A stretch of DNA of 64,000 bases, taken from Phycisphaerae bacterium. Its GTDB lineage: Bacteria > Planctomycetota > Phycisphaerae > UBA1845. Below, piece after piece: positions 9,109 through 17,968 of the stretch (position 1 is its first letter; each line of letters starts with the position of its first letter). The notes under the pieces are model-generated. The model saw only the letters and a program-made list of their open reading frames with translations, searched no databases and was not told the origin of the DNA. Position numbers and translations under genes: made by a program. The DNA is taken from positions 62,001-126,000 of the forward strand of contig JAJDDY010000058.1 in assembly GCA_029260075.1 (NCBI GenBank). Reading direction: 5' to 3'.

Positions 9109-9711
9109 ATGCGTTTTCGGATCGGAATGTTTGTTGCCCTCGCTTTGATGGTCGCGCCGGTTGTGCGTGCCGATCTAGGTGTGCGCGGCGACGACGTTGC
9201 GAAGGCGACAACCGACATTCTACTTTCCCTCAGCCGGTCCACTCCTTTAGGTGTCGACGCTAGTGTTGGCTCCGCTTCAACATCGCGTACGAGCGAGTTG
9301 CAAGAGAAGCTTGCTGCGGTTGGTGTTGGCGAGCTGCCATCGATCGCGTTCGACGGGCTCGACATTCCGGCTCCCGAAGTTGCAGTAATTGAACTTCCTC
9401 CGGCGCCAAGCAGTGCGGGCCTTTTCCTTTCGGCCATGCTGAGCGTTGGGGCTTGGCAGTTGGTCTGCTCTAGTCGCGACCTGAACCTGTCGGCTCTTCC
9501 TGATTGGTACCACACCGGCGGACCGGTCCAGATCGGACATGCGACGCCATTTGATTTGAACTTCAACGCCCTGGCTCTGTGTACTTTCACGCAGCCGGAA
9601 ACAGAGCGGACTCTTGCGTATGTGCCCCGTCGCGACGATCGGACGCGGCCCATCGATCAGCTTCACTCCTGCAGCGCGGACCCCCGCGGACCTCCTGCCC
9701 AGACCGTTTGA
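9109..9711 (+). CDS. Small secreted protein of the exosortase locus with an internal PAP-hydrophobic-Arg segment
   Basis: 200 residues, beginning with a clear signal peptide (MRFRIGMFVALALMVAP, then RA). I use ATG 9109; GTG 9097 is in frame but adds only four residues and has no ribosome site. Mid-protein (about 93-123) there is PPAPSSAGLFLSAMLSVG followed by a short hydrophobic stretch and CSSR, resembling a PEP-CTERM tag but placed internally. Downstream are PDWYHTGGPVQIGH and the ending ADPRGPPAQTV. From memory, short proteins ending in ADPRGPP-like sequence occur beside planctomycete exosortases; I cannot verify this here. It could be an exosortase accessory or a substrate. A promoter lies just upstream and the PEP-CTERM gene 66 bases downstream. 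Confidence 0.72.
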   Translation: MRFRIGMFVALALMVAPVVRADLGVRGDDVAKATTDILLSLSRSTPLGVDASVGSASTSRTSELQEKLAAVGVGELPSIAFDGLDIPAPEVAVIELPPAPSSAGLFLSAMLSVGAWQLVCSSRDLNLSALPDWYHTGGPVQIGHATPFDLNFNALALCTFTQPETERTLAYVPRRDDRTRPIDQLHSCSADPRGPPAQTV

Positions 9712-9777
9712 GCAGCATCTTTCGGTTTTTTGGGTTTGTAGATTTCAATTGCTATTTTGACAAACAGGAGTTTTCCG

Positions 9778-10527
9778 ATGAAGAAGTTTTTTGCAATCGC
9801 TTTGGTGGCCGCGCTTGCGTCGGCCGTTTCCGTTCAGACCGCGAACGCTGATGCGACTAACGTTCGTCCTTTGGCGTTCAATAGTGGGTCGCTACAGACC
9901 GAGTTGAACAACATCACGACAGCTGGTCCGGGCATCAACGCCACTACCGATCAGAGTTCAGCCGCCATTTTCGCGAGTGATGCGAGTGGCGGAGCCGTCG
10001 CGACGTTTATCATTGAAATCGCGGGTAACGCGAGCACGAATACGTTCGGTCTGTATGACTTCGGCACGCCCGCTACCTTCATTGAGATTTTTGCCGGTAG
10101 TGATGTCGGTGGGGACCAGGCGCTTGTGTCGTTCTTTGCCAACGGAAATATCAGTGTTACGGACGCTGGTGGCGTCACAACGGTCTCCGGTTTTTCCGGA
10201 CAGTTCGGCTTCTACCTCGGTGCCGGTGGCAGCACGCCCACCTTCTACACCGAGGACAGCTTGAACGCCGGCGGCAATGCTCAGGCGCTGATCTACCAGG
10301 GCGACAACGCGAGCACGCTTCAGATCAATCCGTTCGCCGCGGGTCTCTTCACGGACGACGAATTCATCATCGCCTTCGAAGACATCGCCTATGCGAGTTC
10401 GGACAAGGACTTCAACGACTTGGTCGTGATCGTTGAGTCGATCACGCCGGTTCCGGCCCCCGCAGCCATGCTGCTGGGCGCCATGGGGCTTGGCCTGGTT
10501 GGCTGGGTCCGCAAGCGCGTAAAGTAG
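9778..10527 (+). CDS. DUF4114 protein with PEP-CTERM sorting signal
   Basis: 249 residues, exported and probably the dedicated substrate of the neighbouring exosortase. ATG 9778 has CAGGAG upstream and opens a signal peptide (MKKFFAIALVAALASAV, cleavage after about residue 23). A DUF4114 module sits before the tag, with FEDIAYASSDKDFNDLV, a Ca-binding-like acidic pattern of that family. The last 26 residues are a textbook PEP-CTERM tail: VPAPAAMLLGAMGLG, a hydrophobic run ending GWV, then RKRVK. The tag reads VPAP where the canonical form is VPEP, a common variant. A strong terminator follows at 10692-10734. The passenger domain is of unknown function, perhaps adhesive or part of an extracellular matrix. 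Confidence 0.9.
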   Translation: MKKFFAIALVAALASAVSVQTANADATNVRPLAFNSGSLQTELNNITTAGPGINATTDQSSAAIFASDASGGAVATFIIEIAGNASTNTFGLYDFGTPATFIEIFAGSDVGGDQALVSFFANGNISVTDAGGVTTVSGFSGQFGFYLGAGGSTPTFYTEDSLNAGGNAQALIYQGDNASTLQINPFAAGLFTDDEFIIAFEDIAYASSDKDFNDLVVIVESITPVPAPAAMLLGAMGLGLVGWVRKRVK

Positions 10528-10691
10528 ATAAGTTGCGGCTGGACCTGCCCGTCGCTTAGGCGGGTGGGTCTTGTCGAAACAGGCGTTGAGTTTCGTTTCG
10601 CTGGACGGGCAACCGTTTGGCGGCGACGAGCTTCGCCGAATAGCCGTCGGTCGGGTTTTACGTGACGACCGTCGGACCAGTTTGTAGTAAG

Positions 10692-10734
10692 AGAGCAGAG
10701 GAAGCCGGATTCGGCGATCTCTGCTCTTTTTTTT
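10692..10734 (+). terminator. Rho-independent terminator after the PEP-CTERM gene
   Basis: A perfect 9-base stem (AGAGCAGAG at 10692-10700 with CTCTGCTCT at 10719-10727) has an inner GCCG/CGGC pairing and is followed by eight T residues (10727-10734). It closes the exosortase locus about 165 bases after the stop codon. Confidence 0.9.
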
Positions 10735-11153
10735 GCGCGCTTCGTGCGCCTTATGATTCGTGTGCTTGGTTCTAGGCTGCGAATCGGTGCGGCCTCTGCG
10801 CGCTTGGTGTTCCGTCGGCTACCGGATGAAATCGGTGTGGGTTCTGCGTCGTGGGGACGGCCCGTTCTCGCCCGGCTTGGCGTACGGCCGAGCTTGGGTG
10901 ACTCGTTTGGGCGACTTGGTCAGAAAAAACGTTCCGATACCGGTTTGCCACAACCCGCCGGCCTACTGCCGCCGGACGCGGGAAAAGTCGATGGTTTGGC
11001 CCACCAACTACCGATCTGAGGGGTGAGAGGGGTTGGCGGCGACGTGGGTTCTCTCGACGTCGCGCCGAGGATCAAGACAATAACATCGAGATCAAGCGGC
11101 GCATCCGCTTTTCGGCAAAGACCGGGATCGTCATGGAAATTGAGGGCAGAACT
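10735..11153. other. Intergenic region ahead of the TPR gene
   Basis: 419 bases between the terminator and the TPR gene. Short overlapping frames run through here, but they have shifted arginine-rich composition and no recognisable domain, so I call none. The promoter of the TPR gene should lie here; I could not identify it with confidence. Confidence 0.45.
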
Positions 11154-14100
11154 ATGAACGAAACACGTCGGGCCGCACGGATCAACATCAAGGCCGTAAT
11201 CATACTTGTGGCGGTTGTTGGCGTACTCGGCGCGGCTGCTGTCGGCGGTCGCTACTGGCGACGTCGTCATGCGGCGGCGAACGCCCTGATCGCCGGGAAA
11301 GCGGCGCTTGAGGCGAAGGATTGGAAGAGTGCGTCCAAACACCTGCGACTCTACTTAGCGTCGAACCCTGATGACGAGCCGATGCTCCGCGCGTACGCGG
11401 CGGCGAATCTTGACGTCCGTCCGGTTGGGGCAAGCCATGTGGGTGCGGCGATCAGCGCCTACCGAAGGTTGTTGCGTCATCACCCCGGTGACGAGGACGT
11501 CTCTCACAAGCTGGCACGCCTGTACTTTCAGATCAGGGAATTCTCTGATTGCGTGTACATTTGCGCGGAACGACTCAAGGTCGCGCCGGATGATGTCGTG
11601 GTACGGCTTCTTCGCGCTCGCGCTCTGTTCCTGTCGGAACACGTCGACGAGGCCGAGGTTGAGCTTACGGCGATCGTCGAAAAGCATCCCACGAATGTGA
11701 AGGCGTTCGCGCTGCTGAGCGCGATCGCGTTGAATGCCGATGGCGACCGGTCGGTGGCCGCTCAGCAATGGGTGGACCGGGCGGTGGCGAGTAATCCCGG
11801 GTCGGCCGAGGCATGGACGCAGCGGGGCCGGTATCGACGGATAGTCGGGCACGATTCGGCGGCGGCGCAGTCGGACCTTGAGGCGGCGATGAAACTATCG
11901 CTGGACGATCCGGTTGTCGCCCTATCGCTGGCCGATGAGTGGATCATTTGGAAGCGTTTCGATCAGGCGGCAGTGGCGCTTGCGGCGGTGGACCGTGCGG
12001 AGACGGCCACCCTTGAGCATCTGGATATCGACGCGGAGGCGCTGCGGTTAGCGAAGTTCGTAACCAACGCCAAAATGCTGTCCGATGATCCGTCAACTTC
12101 CGGCGAAGCGGAATTGGCGAATCGAGCGCTTGCGGAGTTGTCGGGTGTCCATCGCGATCGTTTCGTTCCGACGGCCATCGAGCTTTACCTCGTAGCTGGC
12201 GATGTCGGGTCCGCTGAGCGCGTTCTTGCCGACTACCGAAGCATGTTGGAGGAAAGAGTCTCCGGCGGCGTGGAGGGGAGCGAATTCTTGGTGGTCTCTG
12301 CCCGTGTGGCGCTTGCGGCGGGTCGGCCTCGCGAGGCCATCGCGTTGGTGTTGGAAGCGCGTGAGCGATCCGGTGACACTCCGGCGGGGCTGAAGATTCT
12401 TGCGTCGGCCCTGGCGGAAGCTGGCGATACTGTGCGGGCCAAGGATGCGTTGGTGCAATACGTGCGTTTGATGCCGCAGGACGGGCAGGCGCTGTTGGAG
12501 CTGGCTACGGCGCGTAGAAATCAGGACTGGTCGGAGGTGCTGAAATACGCGGTTGCTTCGGGTAAGGCGCAGCCGACGCTTCGTGCGAAATTGTTGGAAT
12601 TCGAAGCGCGCCTGGCGCTGAGTCGCGGCCGGGTGGATGAACCGGCGCGTTTGGGGGCGATGCGCGAGGCGCTCGCCGCGTTGCGCGATGAATATCCTGA
12701 GTCCGTGGGGGTCCGGTTGCTCGTGGCGTCCGTGGCGGTTCGACAAGAACGTGACGCCGATGCTGTGTCGGAGTTGCAGTCGGCGATACGCGATTGTACT
12801 CAACCGCTACCGGCGGCGCTGGAACTCATAGACCATTTCGTTCGCAAGGGTGCCATGGACGAGGCACGCGATGTGGCCACGGCGGCCGTGGGGCGACACG
12901 GCGATGTGGCGATTTCGTGGACGCGGCTGGCTGCGGTGCAAGATCGGGACGGCAAGCCCGAAGAAGCAGAACAGACGTTAACCAAAGCAGTGGCGGCGCT
13001 CGCCGGTGATGAGCGACTTGCAGCGCAGAAAGCCCTCGCCGAATTCTTACTGCTCCGGGGAGATCGCGACAGGGGTATATCGCTGTTGCGTGAAATTGTT
13101 ACGGAGCATACCGAGGAGATTCCGGCACGCCGGTTCCTTCTTTCGCTGTCGGAGATCCGAAAGAAACCGAGTGAAGCCGCGAAACTTGTCGATTCAATCA
13201 ACAAGATCGAGGGCGATGGGGGCGTTCAGTGGAAATTGGAACAGGCTCGATTGTGGCTTGATGCGGACGACTGGCACGATCATGTGTCGGATATTACCGG
13301 TTTGCTGTCGGCGTGTGTCGAGGCGACGCCAACCTGGGACGAACCCATTGTCGTCTTGGGCGACTTGAACCGGCGACTCGGTAACTTACGTGAGGCTGAG
13401 AGGGTCTACCGGGACCTACTGGCTCGGAACGCGGCGTCATTCGTGGTCGTGGATCGTCTTGTCGACTTGCTCAAACGACAGGGGCGTTTGGCCGAGGCTG
13501 AGGTGGTGCTGAAGGGTGCTCCGGGTCTTACCGACGCCTTGCGCGCGCATCGTGTGGACTTGGCCATTGGACGCGGAGCGATCGATGAGGCTGTTCGCGA
13601 TCTTGAACGGCGTGTGGCGGCACGTCCCGACGATGTGGCCGCTCGCATTCAGCTCGTACGCTTGGTCTATAAGACGACGGAGGATCGACCGCGCGCCCTG
13701 CGACTTCTGGACGAAGCGGCGGCAATCGCTCCGGACGATCCGGAGCTGTTGCGCGCCCGTGTGTCGTTGCTTCACGTTTCCGGCGAGAAGGACAAGGCCA
13801 TGGCACTTCTTGATTCGGAGGTGGCGCGCCTCGATTCGTTCGAGGTGTATTGGCTCCGAGCGAGGTACTTGGCTGAGTCCGGGATGTTCGATCGTGCCGA
13901 GCAGGACTATCGCCAGTTGACGACGCGTCCGGAATCGCGGACGGCGGCATATGGGTTGCTCGCCAGTTTTCTGGCCGGGCACGGTCGAACCGCCGATGCG
14001 ATCGAAGCGTTGGACGAGGGTCTGAGCCAAGACCCAGACAACGACGTACTGCAGAGGGGCTTGCTGGATTTGTTGGTCCGTTCCAAGGTGGCTTCGCATC

Positions 14101-15479
14101 GTGCGCGCGCCCGCGACTTGCTTGCGGAATTGAACAAGCGGTTTCCTGGCGATGCATCGCTGCTTCGCGCCTCGGCGAAGTTCGCCCTCACCGATACCGC
14201 GCCGGGCTCGCGTGACGTTGCGGCTGAGACGTTGGAGGCGGTGGTGTTACTGAATCCTGCGGACACGGCGGCGCACTTGAGCTTGGTGGCCTTGGCGCGG
14301 GCGCGTGGTGATTCGAACAAAGCCCGCTCTCTTGTGGCCAGAGGTCTGGTGACGAGCCCTGACAACGTGGGTCTCCGCATGGCGCGGATAAACGTGGAAC
14401 TGGACTTCGGCAATACCCGCGTAGCCGCTCAGCTTGGGCGCGACTTGTTTCAGGAAGACGAGTCCAATCTTCATGTCTGCGAAACTCTGGCGGGCATGTT
14501 CCGGCGAGTCGGTGACTTGGAATCTGCCCGAGCGTATAACGATCGTGCGCTTGAGCTTGCGCCGGACGATGAGGCTTCCAACCTATTGCGTGCGGTCATT
14601 CTTGCGAGTGGTGGCGATGCTGCGTCCGCACGGAAGCATCTTGAGGCGTATGTCGGCACCGCCGGGGCGGAGAGTGTTGGTGCGCACACGAGGCTAGCGG
14701 GACTTTGTACTGCGGATGGTGACTATGCGGCGGCGGAGCGATTGCTGTCAAGGGCTGACGAATTATCGCCGAACGATTCACGTGTAGCGGTCGAACGGCT
14801 GCGGTTGATTGGTACGCAGAAGCGTTTTGCTGAAGTGGCTGCGGTTGTGGCTCCGTTCGATAAGACGGTCGGGGGATCGGCTGTGGTCGTACTAGCCGGT
14901 GCGCACGTTATGGCGTCGTCGGTAGACGCACACGATCGCGAGTTGGGCCTAACGATGTTTCGCCGCGTTGTTCAGCTTGATCCGTTGAACTTCGGTGCCT
15001 ATCGGGGGATGGCCGGGCTAGCTTATGCGATGGGAGACTATGCCGGTGCAATCGCTGCGCTCAAATCCATACTCGCCATCGACGACGACGAAGTCAGTGC
15101 AATTAACGATTTGGCGTGGATGCTCGCGCACCATCGTGGCGCAGATGGCTTGAAGGAAGCGGAGCGGTTAGTGGGTCGCGGTGTGGCTCGCTATCCCACG
15201 GACATCCATTTGCTCGATACGCGCGGTGTGATTTTGTTCAAGCTGGAGCGCTATCCCGAAGCCCGTCGTGATCTTGAGCGGTGTATCGAGTTGGCTGAGG
15301 GAGAAGTGGCCACGCACGCGCACGCGCTGCTCCACCTCGCCCAGGTGTTGGTCAAGATGGACGGTGAATCGTCGGCAGCGCGGGCGACGCTCACGAAAGC
15401 CGAGGCTCTTGGCGATGCGCAACCGGTTTTCACAGACGAGGACCGCACACTCATCAAGCAACTTCTGGACGGGTTGTAG
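11154..15479 (+). CDS. Giant membrane-anchored TPR-repeat protein
   Basis: 1441 residues. An N-terminal membrane helix (about 15-36) is flanked by basic residues (RR before, RYWRRRH after), and the rest is a nearly continuous solenoid of tetratricopeptide repeats with typical ALALxP-like helices, for instance RALFLSEHVDEAEVELTAIV and DLAWMLAHHRGADGLKEAER. ATG 11154 is preferred over ATG 11133 because GAGGGCAG precedes it. TPR solenoids scaffold protein assembly. Large TPR proteins are known partners of PEP-CTERM and exopolysaccharide systems (PrsT-like), and this one directly follows the exosortase locus, so a role in surface-polymer or substrate assembly is a reasonable inference. It is separated from that locus by a terminator, so it is a distinct transcription unit. 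Confidence 0.88.
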   Translation: MNETRRAARINIKAVIILVAVVGVLGAAAVGGRYWRRRHAAANALIAGKAALEAKDWKSASKHLRLYLASNPDDEPMLRAYAAANLDVRPVGASHVGAAISAYRRLLRHHPGDEDVSHKLARLYFQIREFSDCVYICAERLKVAPDDVVVRLLRARALFLSEHVDEAEVELTAIVEKHPTNVKAFALLSAIALNADGDRSVAAQQWVDRAVASNPGSAEAWTQRGRYRRIVGHDSAAAQSDLEAAMKLSLDDPVVALSLADEWIIWKRFDQAAVALAAVDRAETATLEHLDIDAEALRLAKFVTNAKMLSDDPSTSGEAELANRALAELSGVHRDRFVPTAIELYLVAGDVGSAERVLADYRSMLEERVSGGVEGSEFLVVSARVALAAGRPREAIALVLEARERSGDTPAGLKILASALAEAGDTVRAKDALVQYVRLMPQDGQALLELATARRNQDWSEVLKYAVASGKAQPTLRAKLLEFEARLALSRGRVDEPARLGAMREALAALRDEYPESVGVRLLVASVAVRQERDADAVSELQSAIRDCTQPLPAALELIDHFVRKGAMDEARDVATAAVGRHGDVAISWTRLAAVQDRDGKPEEAEQTLTKAVAALAGDERLAAQKALAEFLLLRGDRDRGISLLREIVTEHTEEIPARRFLLSLSEIRKKPSEAAKLVDSINKIEGDGGVQWKLEQARLWLDADDWHDHVSDITGLLSACVEATPTWDEPIVVLGDLNRRLGNLREAERVYRDLLARNAASFVVVDRLVDLLKRQGRLAEAEVVLKGAPGLTDALRAHRVDLAIGRGAIDEAVRDLERRVAARPDDVAARIQLVRLVYKTTEDRPRALRLLDEAAAIAPDDPELLRARVSLLHVSGEKDKAMALLDSEVARLDSFEVYWLRARYLAESGMFDRAEQDYRQLTTRPESRTAAYGLLASFLAGHGRTADAIEALDEGLSQDPDNDVLQRGLLDLLVRSKVASHRARARDLLAELNKRFPGDASLLRASAKFALTDTAPGSRDVAAETLEAVVLLNPADTAAHLSLVALARARGDSNKARSLVARGLVTSPDNVGLRMARINVELDFGNTRVAAQLGRDLFQEDESNLHVCETLAGMFRRVGDLESARAYNDRALELAPDDEASNLLRAVILASGGDAASARKHLEAYVGTAGAESVGAHTRLAGLCTADGDYAAAERLLSRADELSPNDSRVAVERLRLIGTQKRFAEVAAVVAPFDKTVGGSAVVVLAGAHVMASSVDAHDRELGLTMFRRVVQLDPLNFGAYRGMAGLAYAMGDYAGAIAALKSILAIDDDEVSAINDLAWMLAHHRGADGLKEAERLVGRGVARYPTDIHLLDTRGVILFKLERYPEARRDLERCIELAEGEVATHAHALLHLAQVLVKMDGESSAARATLTKAEALGDAQPVFTDEDRTLIKQLLDGL

Positions 15480-15524
15480 CGACCTCGGATTGGCGTAGAG
15501 CGCGCATAGGAAGGGTTATGGCAA

Positions 15525-15595
15525 ACCGAGCCGCGACCGTAAGGGAGCGGTTTTCGCGCTCGAAACCGGACCGCTTCCTCACGGTCGCGGCTCCG
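15525..15595. repeat. Palindromic repeat family A, copy between convergent genes
   Basis: Arms at 15525-15550 and 15571-15595 (core GAGCCGCGACCGT... and its complement) form a stem of about 25 pairs around a 20-base centre containing TTTTCGCGCTCGAAACC. It sits between the stop codons of the TPR gene (+) and the ABC ATPase (-), where it could act as a bidirectional transcription barrier. Confidence 0.75.
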
Positions 15596-15616
15596 AAGAA
15601 GGAATCTCAATCACGC

Positions 15617-16756
15617 CTACGGCAGACGCTCGCCGAATTCGCCCGGCCCGAAGAAATGCAGGCGGGATGCGTCGGCGAACAGGTTCACCTTGTCGCCAAG
15701 TTGGTGGGCGACGCGGGGGGGGATTCGTGCCACGATTGTGGCATTGTCGGCCAATTGAACGTGCATATTGGTGATGTCGCCAAGCGGTTCGATCAGCTTG
15801 ATGTTCATCCGTCCCAGCGCGATTCGAGATTCGGCGTCCGTTGCGCCGGGTGACGCGGCGTGCTCGCTATCGGTGTGAATTGAATCCGGCCGTAATCCCA
15901 TGACCAGCGGTTTTCCCATGAGCGATTCCGGATTGCGAAGTGCGTCTTTCGGCAAGGGCCAGCGTCCCGCCGGCCCCGCGAATGCGTAGTTCTTGGTGTC
16001 GCCCGTCAACTCGCCGTCGATGAAGTTCATGGGGGGCATGCCGATGAATCCGGCTACGAAACGGTTGGCTGGGCGCTCGTACACGTCCATGGGCGCACCG
16101 ACCTGCATGAGCACGCCGTTCACCATCACGGCCAGTCGGTCACCCAGGGTCATCGCCTCTTCTTGGTCGTGCGTGACATGGATGATCGTCGACTGTAAGT
16201 CCTTATGGAGCAGTTTGATTTCGCTGCGCATTCGAACGCGCAAGCCGGCGTCGAGGTTGGAAAGCGGCTCATCGAACAGGAACACGCGCGGTCGCCGCAC
16301 GATCGCGCGGCCTAGCGCCACACGTTGACACTCGCCGCCGGAGAGCGCGGCGGGCTTTCGATCGAGTAGGTGCTCGATGCCCAGCAAATCGGCCACTTCG
16401 CCGACTTTGCGCTTGATGTCCACTTTGGGCACGCGCCGCATCTTGAGTCCGAAGGCCATATTCTTGAAGACGGTCATGTGCGGGTAAAGCGCGTAGTTCT
16501 GAAAAACCATGGCGATGTCGCGATCTTTCGGTGCGACACGTCTTACGTCTTCCCCGCCGATTTGGATTGTCCCGCCGGACAGATCGTCCAATCCGGCGAT
16601 CAGCCGTAGTGTGGTCGTCTTGCCGCAGCCCGACGGTCCGACAAGCACCAGGAACTCCTGGTCGGCCACGGACAGGTTGAGGTCGTCGACGGCGCGCACT
16701 TCGGTGCGACCGGTGCGGAAAACCTTTATGACGTGTTCGAGTGTTACGGCAGCCAT
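15617..16756 (-). CDS. ugpC: ABC transporter ATP-binding subunit, MalK/UgpC type
   Basis: A 379-residue ATPase of carbohydrate-uptake importers (CUT1). It has Walker A GPSGCGKTT, Q-loop FQNYALYPHM, signature LSGGECQRVALGRA, Walker B VFLFDEPLSNLDA and switch VTHDQEEA, then a C-terminal TOBE-like region of about 140 residues that binds regulators or substrates in MalK relatives. ATG 16756 is used rather than the upstream codon because the product then starts MAAVTLEHV like its family. No permease or sugar-binding protein is nearby, so it probably serves importers encoded elsewhere, as shared MsmK/UgpC ATPases do. The exact sugar cannot be read. Confidence 0.9.
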   Translation of the reverse strand: MAAVTLEHVIKVFRTGRTEVRAVDDLNLSVADQEFLVLVGPSGCGKTTTLRLIAGLDDLSGGTIQIGGEDVRRVAPKDRDIAMVFQNYALYPHMTVFKNMAFGLKMRRVPKVDIKRKVGEVADLLGIEHLLDRKPAALSGGECQRVALGRAIVRRPRVFLFDEPLSNLDAGLRVRMRSEIKLLHKDLQSTIIHVTHDQEEAMTLGDRLAVMVNGVLMQVGAPMDVYERPANRFVAGFIGMPPMNFIDGELTGDTKNYAFAGPAGRWPLPKDALRNPESLMGKPLVMGLRPDSIHTDSEHAASPGATDAESRIALGRMNIKLIEPLGDITNMHVQLADNATIVARIPPRVAHQLGDKVNLFADASRLHFFGPGEFGERLP

Positions 16757-16950
16757 GCGGTATTCCGGCGTCGACAAGGTGGCGATCGGCCAGCGCTGAC
16801 CGGTCCGTTTGGACCTTGTAGCGGATCGTGCGGATCAATTCAACTTGGTTGACTGTTGACCAAGGCCTATGATGCATCGGAGTGTTGCGTCGCGGACTGT
16901 GTCCTGGGCTGGTGCTCTGTCGTCGATGAGTTAATGGGTCGGGTGGCAGA

Positions 16951-16990
16951 AATCGCTAATGGATCACCGGCTGGAAGCCGGTGCCACACT
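16951..16990. repeat. Repeat family B, copy upstream of miaA
   Basis: A 40-base unit with core GATCACCGGCTGGAAGCCGG, itself a hairpin (ACCGGCT/AGCCGGT). It differs at a single base from the copy at 23769-23808. It lies in the 291-base gap between the divergent ABC ATPase and miaA and is followed by five T residues on the + strand. Confidence 0.75.
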
Positions 16991-17047
16991 TTTTGCGAGG
17001 GCCGGCTAGATCAAGCCGAACCGTGGGAGCGTGCATTGCCGCCGTCA

Positions 17048-17968
17048 ATGACGATCATCGTGGGTTGTACGTCCAGCGGTAAGGGTTCGCTGGGATTCGA
17101 GTTGGCCGGCCGAGCCGAAACCGCTGGCGAGATCGTGGTCATGGACTCGATGAAGGTCTATCGACGTTTGGACATTGGTACGGCCAAGCCGTCGCTGCAA
17201 CGTCGGGCCGACATACGTCATCATCTAGTCGACGTTGTCGATCCGTGGGACATTTTTTCCGTTGCGGACTATGTAGCGTCGGCGGAGGAAGCCATCGTGG
17301 ACATACGATCGCGTGGTAAGCACGTCTTCGTGGTCGGTGGAACGATTCTCTACTTCAAGGCGTTGACCGAAGGATTGTTCGACGGTCCTGGGGCCGATCC
17401 GGTGATTCGTGTGCGGTTGAATGGAGAGGCTGCCGTCGACGGATCGCAGGCACTACATCGTCGTCTGCTCGAAATCGATCCGGTGGCGGCCGGTCGAATT
17501 CACCCTAACGACTTGCGGCGTGTGGTACGGGCGTTGGAAGTTCACGAATTGACCGGGCGGCGGATCAGCGATCTACAGGAGCAGTGGGACCGGGAGCGGA
17601 CGAAGCACGATTTTCGACTCTTGGGTCTGCGCCGTAATCGCGACGATCAGGCCCGCCGGATCAACGCGCGGGTTCGGCGGATGATCGACGAAGGGCTTGT
17701 GGACGAAGTGGCCTCTCTGATGCGGGCACCGCGCGGTCTGAGCGTTACGGCGCGCAAGGCTGTGGGCTATGCTGAAATGATCGATCATCTCGAAGGCCGA
17801 TCATCCCTTGCGGACGGCATCGAAATGATCAAAATCAACACGCGTCAACTCGCCAAGTCCCAACGGACGTGGATCCGCCGCCTTCGCAACGTCGAATGGG
17901 TCGACGTGGCGGCGGATGCCGTAGCCGGAGAGATCGCGGACGAGTTGCTGAAGCGTCGGGATTCCTGA
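17048..17968 (+). CDS. miaA: tRNA dimethylallyltransferase MiaA
   Basis: 306 residues. MiaA transfers a dimethylallyl group to N6 of A37 in tRNAs that read UNN codons. The P-loop reads VGCTSSGKGSLGFELA, so the usual GPTASGKT form is altered (Cys-Thr-Ser-Ser, and Gly-Ser in place of Thr-Ala). Other hallmarks are intact: DSMKVYRRLDIGTAKPS (Gln replaced by Lys in the common DSMQVYR), HLVDVVDP, VVGGTILYFKALTEGLF and INTRQLAKSQRTWIRR. The start is ATG 17048; a longer frame begins at 16856 but would include repeat B. The stop overlaps the next ATG (TGATG), so the following ABC ATPase is translationally coupled. Confidence 0.92.
   Translation: MTIIVGCTSSGKGSLGFELAGRAETAGEIVVMDSMKVYRRLDIGTAKPSLQRRADIRHHLVDVVDPWDIFSVADYVASAEEAIVDIRSRGKHVFVVGGTILYFKALTEGLFDGPGADPVIRVRLNGEAAVDGSQALHRRLLEIDPVAAGRIHPNDLRRVVRALEVHELTGRRISDLQEQWDRERTKHDFRLLGLRRNRDDQARRINARVRRMIDEGLVDEVASLMRAPRGLSVTARKAVGYAEMIDHLEGRSSLADGIEMIKINTRQLAKSQRTWIRRLRNVEWVDVAADAVAGEIADELLKRRDS

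Noticed and set aside
9700-9735. Terminator between the small secreted protein and the PEP-CTERM gene
   Set aside because: A run of six T follows ACCG...CGGT, but the stem is only four pairs with a 16-base loop.
10744-11026. Overlapping short frames between the terminator and the TPR gene
   Set aside because: Odd arginine-rich composition, no ribosome site and no domain resemblance in either frame.
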